Shown here: positions 29,574-38,089 of the stretch, in pieces
Layout: every line of letters starts with the position of its first letter
How positions within the stretch are numbered: the first letter of the stretch is position 1
Source of the DNA: Chloroflexota bacterium
Lineage (GTDB): Bacteria > Chloroflexota > Anaerolineae > Aggregatilineales > J027
DNA: 64,000 nucleotides
Reading direction: 5' to 3'
Assembly (NCBI GenBank): GCA_024434115.1
Contig: QMIT01000010.1
Span: 248,001 to 312,000, forward strand
The notes under the pieces: model-generated
Seen by the model: only the letters and a program-made list of their open reading frames with translations
What the model was told of the DNA's origin: nothing
Databases searched by the model: none
Program-made: the position numbers and the translations under genes

Positions 29574-30197
29574 TTGTCTACCGCAGTTAATACTCATCCA
29601 GCGGAGGAAGTCAAAATTTCTCGCCGAATTCATTCCCCCATTGACCCGTTCATCGTATTTGTTTCGCGGCGTTTTGGCCCCAAAGCCAAAGAAGTGGAAC
29701 GTTTTTTGAAATTTGCCATTGTCGGTACGATTGGGGCAGTGGTGGATTTTGGGACGCTCAATCTTTTGCAACACACCCTACTTCATCCCGACGGCCCGAA
29801 CGAACAATTGCATGTCGCAATGGCATCAGGGATTGCATTTACGGCGGCGGTTGCCAGCAATTTCTTTTGGAATCGCTATTGGACTTATCCCGATTCACGT
29901 TCGCGGCATGTTGGATTGCAGTTGGCCCAGTTTTTCTTTATCAACACCGTCGCTGTCATTGCCCGCTTGATTTTCGTCAGCCTTGCCTATTCACCATTGG
30001 GCGAATTTGCCGAGCATTTATTAGGCAATTCCAATGTGGAAACGACAGTTGCGAACCGACTAGGGACAAATTTGGCTCAAGCGATTGCCGTTGCGGTGGC
30101 GATGTTTTGGAACTTCTTTATGAACCGCTATTGGACATACAACGACGTAGACAAACATCATCACAAACCCGCATCTGATTCACTTGCGGCTGAGTAA
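29574..30197 (+). CDS. GtrA family membrane protein
   Basis: 207 aa. After a 45-residue cytoplasmic N-terminus come four membrane spans with the GtrA signatures 'FLKFAIVGTIGAVVDFGTLNLL', 'VASNFFWNRYWTYPD' and the repeated 'MFWNFFMNRYWTYND'. GtrA proteins are thought to flip polyprenyl-linked sugars. Start is TTG 29574; gap to the previous gene 10 nt. Confidence 0.92.
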   Translation: MSTAVNTHPAEEVKISRRIHSPIDPFIVFVSRRFGPKAKEVERFLKFAIVGTIGAVVDFGTLNLLQHTLLHPDGPNEQLHVAMASGIAFTAAVASNFFWNRYWTYPDSRSRHVGLQLAQFFFINTVAVIARLIFVSLAYSPLGEFAEHLLGNSNVETTVANRLGTNLAQAIAVAVAMFWNFFMNRYWTYNDVDKHHHKPASDSLAAE

Positions 30198-31352
30198 ATG
30201 CTCAGTGACCGACCCATTGCCATTGACTATACCGCTGCCTATGAACAAGGGGCGGGTATTGGTCGGTTGGTACGTGATCTTATTGGGGGCTTGGCGGCTC
30301 TAGATCGTCAAACCCCCTATCAATTGTTTGTTGCCGGGGCGGAAAAATCCAAACTCCCTCCTGTCCCCGGCCCGAATTTCACATGGAAACCCACCCGTAT
30401 TACCCCGCTGTGGTTTGCCCGATTGTGGCATCGTGCCCAAGTGCCATTGGTCGTAGAATCTTTTGTTGGCCCGGTGGCGCTGTTCCATGCGACGGATTTT
30501 ACGCTGCCGCCAACCCTGCCGAGCACCAAAACGATTTTGACGGTGCATGACCTGTCATTTGTGCGTACCCCGGAAACCGCGCCGCCTGTGCTCAAAATTT
30601 ATTTGGATAAGGTCGTGCCGCGTTCGGTGCGTCGTGCCGATCATGTGATTGCTGATTCCCAAGCGACCAAAGATGATTTAGTTGAACTGTATGGCACACC
30701 ACCGGATAAAATTTCGGTGGTACTCAGTGGGGTCAGTCCGCGCTATGTGCCGATTGTTGACCCGACCCAACTCAACGCCGTGCGCCAACGCTATCACATC
30801 CCCGAAGGCCGCCCCTATATTTTTTCGATTGGCACGGTTCAGCCGCGCAAAAACTATGGCCGCCTGATGGAAGCACTAGCGATGCTTGGGCCTGCTTTTG
30901 AGGATGTGATTTTGGTGATCGCGGGAGCGAAGGGCTGGCTGGATAGCCCCATTTTCGAGACGGTTAAACGCCTGGGCCTTGAAGATCGGGTGTTTTTTAC
31001 TGGATTTGTGGATGATGCCGATGTGCCTGCCTTATACAGCGGGGCGACGGTGACGGCCTATCCCTCGCTCTATGAGGGGTTCGGTTTCCCAGTAGCTGAG
31101 TCTATGGCGTGTGGCACTCCTGTCGTGACATCAACGGTGTCGTCTATGCCGGAGGTGGCCGGAGATGCCGCGTTGTTGGTTGACCCGTATAATAGTGAAG
31201 CAATTGCTGATGCGCTGCGCCGTTTGTTGGATGATGTTGACCTCCATAAACGCCTAAAACTGGCCGGATTGGAACAAGCGCAGCAGTTTACATGGGAAAA
31301 ATCCGCCCAAACATTGCAGGCGATTTATCAGAAAGTGCTTAACCATGCCTAA
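30198..31352 (+). CDS. GT4-family glycosyltransferase
   Basis: 384 aa GT-B enzyme. It has N-terminal 'GAGIGRLVRDLIGGLA', 'LTVHDLSFVRTPETAP', 'HVIADSQATKDDLVELYG', the acceptor/donor hinge 'PYIFSIGTVQPRKNYGRLMEAL' and the EX7E motif 'PSLYEGFGFPVAESMACGTPVVTS'. It resembles mannosyl- and rhamnosyltransferases of surface polysaccharide. It begins directly after the gtrA stop and overlaps the next gene by 8 nt. Confidence 0.92.
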   Translation: MLSDRPIAIDYTAAYEQGAGIGRLVRDLIGGLAALDRQTPYQLFVAGAEKSKLPPVPGPNFTWKPTRITPLWFARLWHRAQVPLVVESFVGPVALFHATDFTLPPTLPSTKTILTVHDLSFVRTPETAPPVLKIYLDKVVPRSVRRADHVIADSQATKDDLVELYGTPPDKISVVLSGVSPRYVPIVDPTQLNAVRQRYHIPEGRPYIFSIGTVQPRKNYGRLMEALAMLGPAFEDVILVIAGAKGWLDSPIFETVKRLGLEDRVFFTGFVDDADVPALYSGATVTAYPSLYEGFGFPVAESMACGTPVVTSTVSSMPEVAGDAALLVDPYNSEAIADALRRLLDDVDLHKRLKLAGLEQAQQFTWEKSAQTLQAIYQKVLNHA

Positions 31353-31914
31353 ATTTGCCAATGCTCTGCATGATGTCCAACGCAAAACGCAGGAACAGGG
31401 CTTGATGAAACCCAAGACTCCTGCGGAATCCGCTGTCACGCTTAGTGATCTCATGGGGCCGCAAGACGCCAATGGACTCGGCAATGTACACGGCGGGGTC
31501 ATCATGAAGCGGGTAGATGAAGCTGGGGCGTTAGCGTCCATGCGCCACGCCGGGTCGCCTGTTGTTACCGTACAAATTGACTCGATGACCTTTCGCAAAC
31601 CGATCCTAATCGGCTATCTGGTCACGATTTACGCCGAACTGACCTATGTTGGGCGGACTTCAATGGAAGTGCGGGTCGAGGTCAAAGCTGAACATCCCTA
31701 TACCGGAGAGGTCACCGAGACCAACACCGCCTATCTGGTCTATGTGGCGTTGGATGAAGAAGGCCGTCCCCGCGACGTGCCCCGCTTACAGCCCGAAAAT
31801 GAAGCACAGGCCCTCCGCATGGAACAAGCCAAAATTCGCCAGAAGTTCCGCAAAGAACAGTTGGAACATGAAGCCGAAATTTTGCGCTTAAACGAGGCTG
31901 AAAGAGGCAAATAA
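31345..31914 (+). CDS. acyl-CoA thioesterase (hotdog, YciA/BACH type)
   Basis: 189 aa. The hotdog core 'LSDLMGPQDANGLGNVHGGVIMKRVDEAGALASMRHAG' contains the N/H-GG turn and the acidic catalytic position, followed by 'VTVQIDSMTFRKPILIGYLVTIYAELTYVGRTSMEVRVEV'. The C-terminal ~45 residues form a charged helix. It would hydrolyse acyl-CoA; chain length is not predictable. Its ATG lies inside the end of the glycosyltransferase gene; a later ATG at 31405 is also possible. Confidence 0.9.
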   Translation: MPKFANALHDVQRKTQEQGLMKPKTPAESAVTLSDLMGPQDANGLGNVHGGVIMKRVDEAGALASMRHAGSPVVTVQIDSMTFRKPILIGYLVTIYAELTYVGRTSMEVRVEVKAEHPYTGEVTETNTAYLVYVALDEEGRPRDVPRLQPENEAQALRMEQAKIRQKFRKEQLEHEAEILRLNEAERGK

Positions 31915-31917
31915 TCC

Positions 31918-33063
31918 ATGTCGGATAACGAACTCGACCCCAACAGCCCGCTGCCTGAATTTCAAAATCTCGAAGGCTCGCTGCTCCTCCAAATTTTGAA
32001 TGATGCGGGGGCGCGGCGGTTGCTGCGGATGCCCGCTGAAGATTTGGGCATTGCAGACGACATCCCCTATCCGTTTATTGCGATGGTCGGTCAGTTGGAG
32101 ATGCGTTTTGCGTTGGTGTTGTCGCTGATTAACCCATCCATTGGCGGCGTGCTGCTGATTGGGCCGCGTGGGGTTGGCAAAACGACCTGTGTGCGCAGCT
32201 TGACCGGGATTTTGCCAGAAGTGCTAATTCCGGTAGACAAAGACGGCGTACCGATCTCCGAATCGGACGAAGAAGAAGCGGACGTGCGTTATGAGCGCGT
32301 GAAGCTGATCGAACTCCCCCTGAATGCCCGTTTGGAAGATGTGGTCGGTGGCATTAATGAACGTATCGCCATCCAACAGCAGCGCGTGCGGTTGGAACGT
32401 GGAATTTTGGCACGGGCCGACCAGAATTTGCTGTATGTGGATGAGGTCAATTTATTGGATGACCAGATTGTAGACGCCATTTTGGATGCCTCGGCACAGG
32501 GGCATTATACGGTGCGGCGTGGCGCAATGGCGGGGACATATCGTTCGCGGTTTGTGCTGATTGGCTCCATGAACCCCGAAGAAGGCGATTTGCGACCCCA
32601 GATTATGGATCGTTTTGGCCTGCGCGTGATTGTACGTGGATTGGAGCGCAAGGAAGACCGTCTTGAGATATATAAGCGGGTGCGGGCCTATCGAGAAAAT
32701 CCACGCACTTTTTTGCAGGAGTGGGCATCGCTGACTTCACAAATCCGTGAGGAAGTAGGCTTGGCACGGGATTTGTTGAAGGAAACGTCCGTCAGTGATG
32801 AAGCCCTTGAATTGGGGATTAAGCTGGTACATCAATTGGGTATTGATTCGACCCGTGCCGAGTTCACTATGTTTGAGGCGGCGCGTGCCCATGCCGCCGC
32901 CGACGGACGTGATGTAGCCGATGTGCGGGATTTGCGTTTTGTCGCTCCCCTTGCCCTCCGCCAACGACGCAGTGTCTATATGAACGAATTTTTTGACCAT
33001 CAACTCCAAGAAGATGGTCAGATTAACACGACATTTGACCAACTCTCGAATGGAAACCCATGA
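31918..33063 (+). CDS. ChlI/BchI-like AAA+ ATPase (magnesium chelatase subunit I family)
   Basis: 381 aa. Walker A 'GPRGVGKTT' (about residues 82-90), the ChlI insertion with 'LPLNARLEDVVGGINER', 'RADQNLLYVDEVNLLDDQIVDAILDASAQGHYTVRRGAMAGTYRSRFVLIGSMNPEEGDLRPQIMDRFGL' (Walker B, presensor and Arg finger region) and the C-terminal lid. No ChlD or ChlH partner is encoded nearby. It is coupled to an unknown membrane protein (ATGA overlap), so it may serve a MoxR-like chaperone role rather than chlorophyll synthesis. Confidence 0.9.
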   Translation: MSDNELDPNSPLPEFQNLEGSLLLQILNDAGARRLLRMPAEDLGIADDIPYPFIAMVGQLEMRFALVLSLINPSIGGVLLIGPRGVGKTTCVRSLTGILPEVLIPVDKDGVPISESDEEEADVRYERVKLIELPLNARLEDVVGGINERIAIQQQRVRLERGILARADQNLLYVDEVNLLDDQIVDAILDASAQGHYTVRRGAMAGTYRSRFVLIGSMNPEEGDLRPQIMDRFGLRVIVRGLERKEDRLEIYKRVRAYRENPRTFLQEWASLTSQIREEVGLARDLLKETSVSDEALELGIKLVHQLGIDSTRAEFTMFEAARAHAAADGRDVADVRDLRFVAPLALRQRRSVYMNEFFDHQLQEDGQINTTFDQLSNGNP

Positions 33064-33731
33064 CATCTAAGCCCCGCTCCCAAAATGACCTAGCATGGCT
33101 TGTGCTGTGGTGTGCCCTACTGGGGGTGATGGCCTATCATATGGTATGGCAGACCCATAAAGTTGCCGCGTTTAACAGCAATGCTTTTGATTTAGCTGAA
33201 TGGGTCAGCCTTCATCCAACGGTGCGTGCTGAAAGTCCGGCCTTGTTTACCCCCCTGCTGCTGCGTCTGCCCCTCATTTTATTGGCGGGGATCATGGCGA
33301 CGGCCTCTAGTGTTTTGCAAGCAGAAAAAGCGAAATGGTTGTGGCGCGGGGTGGCGCTGTTGGTGGTGCTGCGGCTCAACCCCCCGACGGATTTTTATCC
33401 TTGGGGCGGCGGTTCCCCCAATGACCAGCAGTTAGGCCGATTAACTGCCTTTGGTTTGGTGGCGGTGGTAGTGTTGATGATCGGAGGGCGCTGGTTACGA
33501 TTTTTCTGGAAAATCGCCACATTGGTGCTGTTGATGGCTGGTCTGATTACTGCCATTGAGGGCTATAACCGCGCACAAAAAGTTTTGGAAAGTATTCAAA
33601 TCGAAACGGGTCTAGGGGGTGGCTTGGTGCTGTATATGGCGTTTTTGATTATCCCTATCGCGGTTATTCTGATCAGTTGGGTTAGAGGCTTTCTGCCGAA
33701 ACGCCCGTTAGTGCAGTACTATGACCAATAG
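33060..33731 (+). CDS. membrane protein of unknown function
   Basis: 223 aa with about five hydrophobic spans (about residues 10-30, 60-80, 90-105, 122-142 and 145-165, with another at 185-208). No recognised motif. It is coupled by a 4-nt overlap to the ChlI-like ATPase before it and by 11 nt to the unknown gene after it, so the three are probably one functional unit. Confidence 0.7.
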   Translation: MTSKPRSQNDLAWLVLWCALLGVMAYHMVWQTHKVAAFNSNAFDLAEWVSLHPTVRAESPALFTPLLLRLPLILLAGIMATASSVLQAEKAKWLWRGVALLVVLRLNPPTDFYPWGGGSPNDQQLGRLTAFGLVAVVVLMIGGRWLRFFWKIATLVLLMAGLITAIEGYNRAQKVLESIQIETGLGGGLVLYMAFLIIPIAVILISWVRGFLPKRPLVQYYDQ

Positions 33732-34689
33732 CAAGATTATCGAACGGATCGAACGTGAGCTTGGCGTGTCGGGGTTGCTGAATTTACTGGCGGAGCAGCT
33801 TTCACTCCCCGACTTGCAATCGCTTTTACTTGAGGTCTATCGTCAGCAAGCGCAGCAGCAAAAGCCGTCACAAGTGTTAGCGGCCCATGAAAGAGATAGG
33901 TTCACTCGCCCCGCTGAACTTTCCCCCTTACGTTTGCTTGAATGGGAACGAGCGGTCTTATCCGAACTACCACCAGAATTTCAGACCATTTTGTTATCGC
34001 CAGTGTGTGCCTTAGGTACAAGTTCGGTACTGGGTTTGTCCGATCAAAACCGTGTGATGTCTACGATTTATAATACCGAGGTAGTCTCCGATTCTACAAA
34101 CGTGTTGGCATTGGAAGGTGCATTGCAACGACGGAAAATGCTGCGGGAAAATCCCAAAGCAACGAATCCAGTACATCTGGCTACTGCTCACCGCTTACTA
34201 CGAACTCAGCGTTATGAAAACCCCAAAGCCCTCCCTCACTTCAGTGCGTTTGCTCTATGCAGCGCCGGGCGTGATCTCGGAAATTGGCGATTTGAACTGA
34301 CCACTTTGGCCCTGCATATAGGGGTTTATTTAAGAGCGCTCCGCTCCTACATCGGGCCAGATATTCGCCTGCGTATCGCCGTCACGGATTTCGCTACAGT
34401 ATCCTCCCCATTCATTACCCGGCTTTTTGAGCTACTGCAACATGATTTTGCAGATATAGATTGCGCTGAAGATGCGGATCGGACAAGTGGGCGTGGGTAT
34501 TATGTTGACCATTGTTTTCATATCTATGCAACCACCTCATCGGGTCATTTTGTAGAATTGGCAGATGGGGGGGTGGTAGATTGGACACAAAAATTGTTGA
34601 GTAATGCCAAAGAACGCTGTGTGATTAGCGGGATTGGGAGCGATGGGGTTTGTAGTGTTTGGGAGAGCTATCACAACGGCAACGAATAA
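33721..34689 (+). CDS. conserved-looking protein of unknown function
   Basis: 322 aa, soluble, no signal peptide. An N-terminal amphipathic helical part (1-55) is rich in Gln. The central block 'SPVCALGTSSVLGLSDQNRVMSTIYNTEVVSDSTNVLALEGALQRR' and the segment 'HFSAFALCSAGRD..NWRFELTTLALHIGVYLRAL' look like strongly constrained core motifs and faintly recall class II synthetase-like folds, but I cannot name a family. Translationally coupled to the preceding membrane protein. Confidence 0.65.
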   Translation: MTNSKIIERIERELGVSGLLNLLAEQLSLPDLQSLLLEVYRQQAQQQKPSQVLAAHERDRFTRPAELSPLRLLEWERAVLSELPPEFQTILLSPVCALGTSSVLGLSDQNRVMSTIYNTEVVSDSTNVLALEGALQRRKMLRENPKATNPVHLATAHRLLRTQRYENPKALPHFSAFALCSAGRDLGNWRFELTTLALHIGVYLRALRSYIGPDIRLRIAVTDFATVSSPFITRLFELLQHDFADIDCAEDADRTSGRGYYVDHCFHIYATTSSGHFVELADGGVVDWTQKLLSNAKERCVISGIGSDGVCSVWESYHNGNE

Positions 34690-34705
34690 AACCGTTAAAG
34701 TTGGT

Positions 34706-34760
34706 TCAAAAATCAAAAGAGAGCATATCCTTTACCGAATACGCCCTCTTGATTGTTAAG
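34706..34760. terminator. imperfect bidirectional terminator
   Basis: An imperfect inverted repeat (AATCAAaAGAG.. paired with CTCTTGATT) lies between two convergent genes, the unknown gene ending at 34689 and acpP ending at 34774. It has A/T-rich ends that could serve both strands. Confidence 0.5.
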
Positions 34761-34773
34761 GTCTAGCCAGAGC

Positions 34774-35013
34774 CTAAGCACGCATCTTGGTGTCAATATA
34801 GGTGATGGCTTCTTGAACTGTGGTAATTTTTTGGGCTTCCTCGTCAGAAATTTCGCCCCCAAATTCTTCTTCAAAGGCCATAATCAATTCGACCAAATCG
34901 AGCGAATCGGCTTCAAGGTCATCGCGGAAGCTGGCAGGGGGGACAACTTTTTCTTCGTCCACACCAAGCAGTTCAGAAATAATTTTCACCACACGTTCCT
35001 GAGTATCGGACAT
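34774..35013 (-). CDS. acpP: acyl carrier protein
   Basis: 79 aa, acidic, with the phosphopantetheine serine in '[19 protein letters not shown]' and the helical ACP pattern throughout. It carries acyl chains in fatty acid synthesis. Monocistronic here, as no fab genes flank it. Confidence 0.96.
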   Translation of the reverse strand: MSDTQERVVKIISELLGVDEEKVVPPASFRDDLEADSLDLVELIMAFEEEFGGEISDEEAQKITTVQEAITYIDTKMRA

Positions 35014-35152
35014 TGTTGATTTCCTCCAATTAAGGCTGAGATTCCCTTTACGGGGTTAATGGCATTTTGGGTTCGCGCCATTGTACCAACCATGATTATG
35101 CTTCACAATAGAGAACTGTAATTGTAGTCTCCAACCTAAAGGAACACCAGCG

Positions 35153-36232
35153 ATGACAAAAGTTACGGGCGGGGGCACGGAAAACATCACGGAACGCCGT
35201 AAAGAAGAACACATTCGCATCAACTTGGAGCAAGACGTCCAGTTCCCGCGCCTGACGACTGGCCTTGAGTATTATGCTTTTATGCATGACGCCCTCCCGG
35301 AAATTAATCTGACCGATGTAGACACCAGCCTCACGCTTTTTGGCAAAACCCTGAAAACCCCCGTCTTTATTTCTTCTATGACCGGTGGAACGGAAATGGC
35401 CCAAAATATCAATCGCAGTCTGGCCGAGGCTGCCCAGATACGGGGTATGGCAATGGGTTTGGGGTCACAACGGGCTGCCATCGAAGACCCCACGTTGGTG
35501 ATTACCTATCAAGTACGGAAAATCGCGCCGGATATTCTGCTCTTTGCCAACATCGGGGCGGTGCAGTTGAACTATACATATGGAGTCGAGCAGTGCCGCC
35601 GGGCAGTGGATATGGTCGAGGCCGACGCGCTGATTTTGCACCTCAATCCCTTGCAGGAGGCCGTTCAACCGGAAGGCGACCATAATTTCGCGGGCCTGCT
35701 CAAGCGTATTGAGATGGTGTGTGCTCAAGTAGGTGTGCCTGTTATCGCCAAAGAAGTTGGTTGGGGTATCTCCGAAAAAACCGCCCGAAAACTCGCCTCA
35801 GCCGGGGTCGCGGCCATTGATGTTGCAGGGTCGGGTGGCACATCATGGAGCGAGGTGGAATATCATCGTGCGCCGAATGCCTTTTATGCACGGGTGGCCC
35901 GCAGTTTTGCCGATTGGGGTATCCCCACCGCCGAAAGCATCCAATATGCCAAGCGTGGCGCACCCAACATACCGATTCTTGCCAGTGGTGGCCTGCGCGA
36001 CGGCATTGATATTGCCAAGTGCATTGCATTGGGGGCGAAAATGGGCGGCATGGCGGGGCCATTCCTTAAAGCCGCTGCTGTTTCAACTGAGGCTGTGTTG
36101 GAATTGGAACGTGAAATCACCGCCCAAATTCGGATTGCGATGTTTAACGTCGGAGCAGGCAATCTAACCGAATTAGCCCAGACACCGCTTTATCGTCGGG
36201 AAATAACTACCATCCTTCACCAAAATAGATAG
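35153..36232 (+). CDS. fni: type 2 isopentenyl-diphosphate delta-isomerase
   Basis: 359 aa FMN/NADPH-dependent isomerase (IPP to DMAPP). Family motifs are '[16 protein letters not shown]', '[19 protein letters not shown]', '[15 protein letters not shown]', '[15 protein letters not shown]', '[11 protein letters not shown]', '[13 protein letters not shown]' and '[21 protein letters not shown]'. AAAGGA precedes the ATG. Its 3' end overlaps the convergent GNAT gene by 26 nt. Confidence 0.96.
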   Translation: MTKVTGGGTENITERRKEEHIRINLEQDVQFPRLTTGLEYYAFMHDALPEINLTDVDTSLTLFGKTLKTPVFISSMTGGTEMAQNINRSLAEAAQIRGMAMGLGSQRAAIEDPTLVITYQVRKIAPDILLFANIGAVQLNYTYGVEQCRRAVDMVEADALILHLNPLQEAVQPEGDHNFAGLLKRIEMVCAQVGVPVIAKEVGWGISEKTARKLASAGVAAIDVAGSGGTSWSEVEYHRAPNAFYARVARSFADWGIPTAESIQYAKRGAPNIPILASGGLRDGIDIAKCIALGAKMGGMAGPFLKAAAVSTEAVLELEREITAQIRIAMFNVGAGNLTELAQTPLYRREITTILHQNR

Positions 36233-36758
36233 GCGTCTGGATGAAAGTGTCGTATGCTGTCCGCGCTTTTTCTGAGAAAAACAACATCATGATATAGCCG
36301 TCATCCGGGCGTGGGTGTTCCGGGTCGCCAAGCTGGATGATGGTATTTGGCATATGTTTCCAACCATACTGCCCATAGAATGGCTCCAACTGAGGTGATG
36401 TCCACAAGATGGCAAGGTCAGCATGGGGGTCTTGCCGAATATAGTTGGTGGCCGCTTGGGCAATTTGTGAGCCATAGCCTTTTTTGCGAAAGGCTGGATA
36501 GGTAAAAACGCTGCTCAACCCATAACATTTATAGTCTTGGCCTGCATGGTGAAGGGATTTCCAAACGACTGCCCCATGTGCGAACAATATATTTTCTTCA
36601 GAAATGGTGATATGAGTGGAGTGCCATTCAGGTGGCATCATCGCACCATGAAGATCGTATTGAAAAATATCGAACCATGTAATACGGATAAAGGCGTGGG
36701 CCTGACAAGCCAGCGACGCGGGTAAATCATTTAGAGAAGGATAAATAGTCAACTGAGG
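36207..36758 (-). CDS. GNAT family N-acetyltransferase
   Basis: 183 aa. The acetyl-CoA motif is '[29 protein letters not shown]' (RKKGYG) followed by '[27 protein letters not shown]'. Substrate unknown. ATG 36758 has AAAGGAG 6 nt upstream, ruling out the ATG at 36782. Unrelated in sequence to the GNAT near 9.4 kb. Confidence 0.88.
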   Translation of the reverse strand, partial: PQLTIYPSLNDLPASLACQAHAFIRITWFDIFQYDLHGAMMPPEWHSTHITISEENILFAHGAVVWKSLHHAGQDYKCYGLSSVFTYPAFRKKGYGSQIAQAATNYIRQDPHADLAILWTSPQLEPFYGQYGWKHMPNTIIQLGDPEHPRPDDGYIMMLFFSEKARTAYDTFIQTPIYFGEGW

Positions 36759-36898
36759 CATAACACGCTCCTTTTGCATCAACGTTATAGTGAAGTATGC
36801 GACAGGCTGAGAGTCATTTTTAGCCGCAACATTGGGCTGTTGAAAGAACCTGCGCTAAACTAAGGTGGTTGATGATAACCATTTTTCTAAAGGGAAAA

Positions 36899-36935
36899 TA
36901 AAATCCCATTTGCCACACGCTGCAATGGGATTTTT
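36899..36935 (-). terminator. terminator of the cytochrome c gene
   Basis: A perfect 10-bp inverted repeat (AAATCCCATT/AATGGGATTT, 36901-36910 with 36924-36933), 13-nt loop. On the minus strand it is followed by a T-rich tract 20 nt after the cytochrome stop; the A-tract on the other strand allows two-way use. Confidence 0.8.
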
Positions 36936-36956
36936 GAATTGGCACTAAAGTCAAAA

Positions 36957-37925
36957 TTAGGGTTGTGAACGAACCCATGCAATCAGGGCATCAACGTCAC
37001 TGTCGGTCAGATGGGCAAAGGCATAGAACGGCATAAAGAACACCGGTTCACCATTGGGTTTAATGCCATCGTGAATCAGGGTTCGAATTTCCTCGTCTGC
37101 CCAATCCCCTATTTCTGACTGTGCCAATGATGGGAAGGTGAATTCGCCAAAATCGGTATATTGGGGAATCTCACCCAGAGCTGGCCCTTCAGGATTAATT
37201 GAGACACCATCTTCGGCTAAAGAGCCATGACAGCGCAAGCAGGCTGACACATGTTGTGCAAGGTACGTGCCGCGCGTAAGGGGGTCACTGAAATCGGGGG
37301 AAGGGAATTCAGTTTCGGAGTCAAATTCTGGCACAGTGCGGATGTCCTCGCGGGTCTTGCCATCCAATTCGGCTTCGGAGATGGCATTTTCAACGGGTTC
37401 AAGTGACCGTAGATAGGCGATTACCGCTGCCATATCATCATCCGACATACCCGCATACAATTCATAGGGCATGGGTGGCAGCAGTGCCGCGCCATCGGGC
37501 CGAACTCCATACCGAATCGCGTTTTCTATCTGCTCATCTGTCCATTCGCCAAGTGTAGTCAAATTGGGCGCATAGACCGTCCCCCACGGCTGATAGGCAA
37601 AAGCGAACCCGCCGGACAGATCAATATTGAGGGGGTCTTCATAGACCGCATTAAAATCGCCGCCTCCATAATGGCAATCTTGGCACGCCCCGGCAACCCG
37701 TACCAGATAAGCGCCGCGTTCCACAATATCTTCGCTGTTGGGGTCTGGCACAGCCGTGTCGCCACTGTCGCCGCCGTCTTCCGGTTCAGGTGTGGCTTCC
37801 TCCGTTCCTCCTTGAGCCAGTGATGGCGTAGGTTGATGGCTCATCAAGACCGCGACTAACACTAGAACTACTCCTAGAAACAAAACGGCCAATCCAATAC
37901 GTAAAAACCTATTTGGGTTAGTCAT
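36957..37925 (-). CDS. membrane-anchored dihaem cytochrome c
   Basis: 322 aa. An N-terminal membrane anchor (about 9-28) and an acidic linker (40-65) precede two cytochrome c domains. Haem sites are C81-QD-CH85 and C229-LR-CH233, with likely Met ligands in 'LLPPMPYELYAGM' and 'FFMPFYAFAHL'. Each domain ends in the class I helix 'DDDMAAVIAYLRSL' and 'DSDVDALIAWVRSQ'. It probably carries electrons outside the membrane. No oxidase or dehydrogenase partner is adjacent. Confidence 0.92.
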   Translation of the reverse strand: MTNPNRFLRIGLAVLFLGVVLVLVAVLMSHQPTPSLAQGGTEEATPEPEDGGDSGDTAVPDPNSEDIVERGAYLVRVAGACQDCHYGGGDFNAVYEDPLNIDLSGGFAFAYQPWGTVYAPNLTTLGEWTDEQIENAIRYGVRPDGAALLPPMPYELYAGMSDDDMAAVIAYLRSLEPVENAISEAELDGKTREDIRTVPEFDSETEFPSPDFSDPLTRGTYLAQHVSACLRCHGSLAEDGVSINPEGPALGEIPQYTDFGEFTFPSLAQSEIGDWADEEIRTLIHDGIKPNGEPVFFMPFYAFAHLTDSDVDALIAWVRSQP

Positions 37926-38089
37926 CTATTCTCTCCCTTATTTTCATTCACTCACTACCGAATTGGGTACATTCTCAGAAATTATAGGGAGAGATGGCCT
38001 AATAGGAAAGCAGTCCGGTTATTCGATATTGTGCCAAATAGTCCCCAAGTGAGCGTTATAATAGGCCCTATTCAATAAGGAGTAGACAG

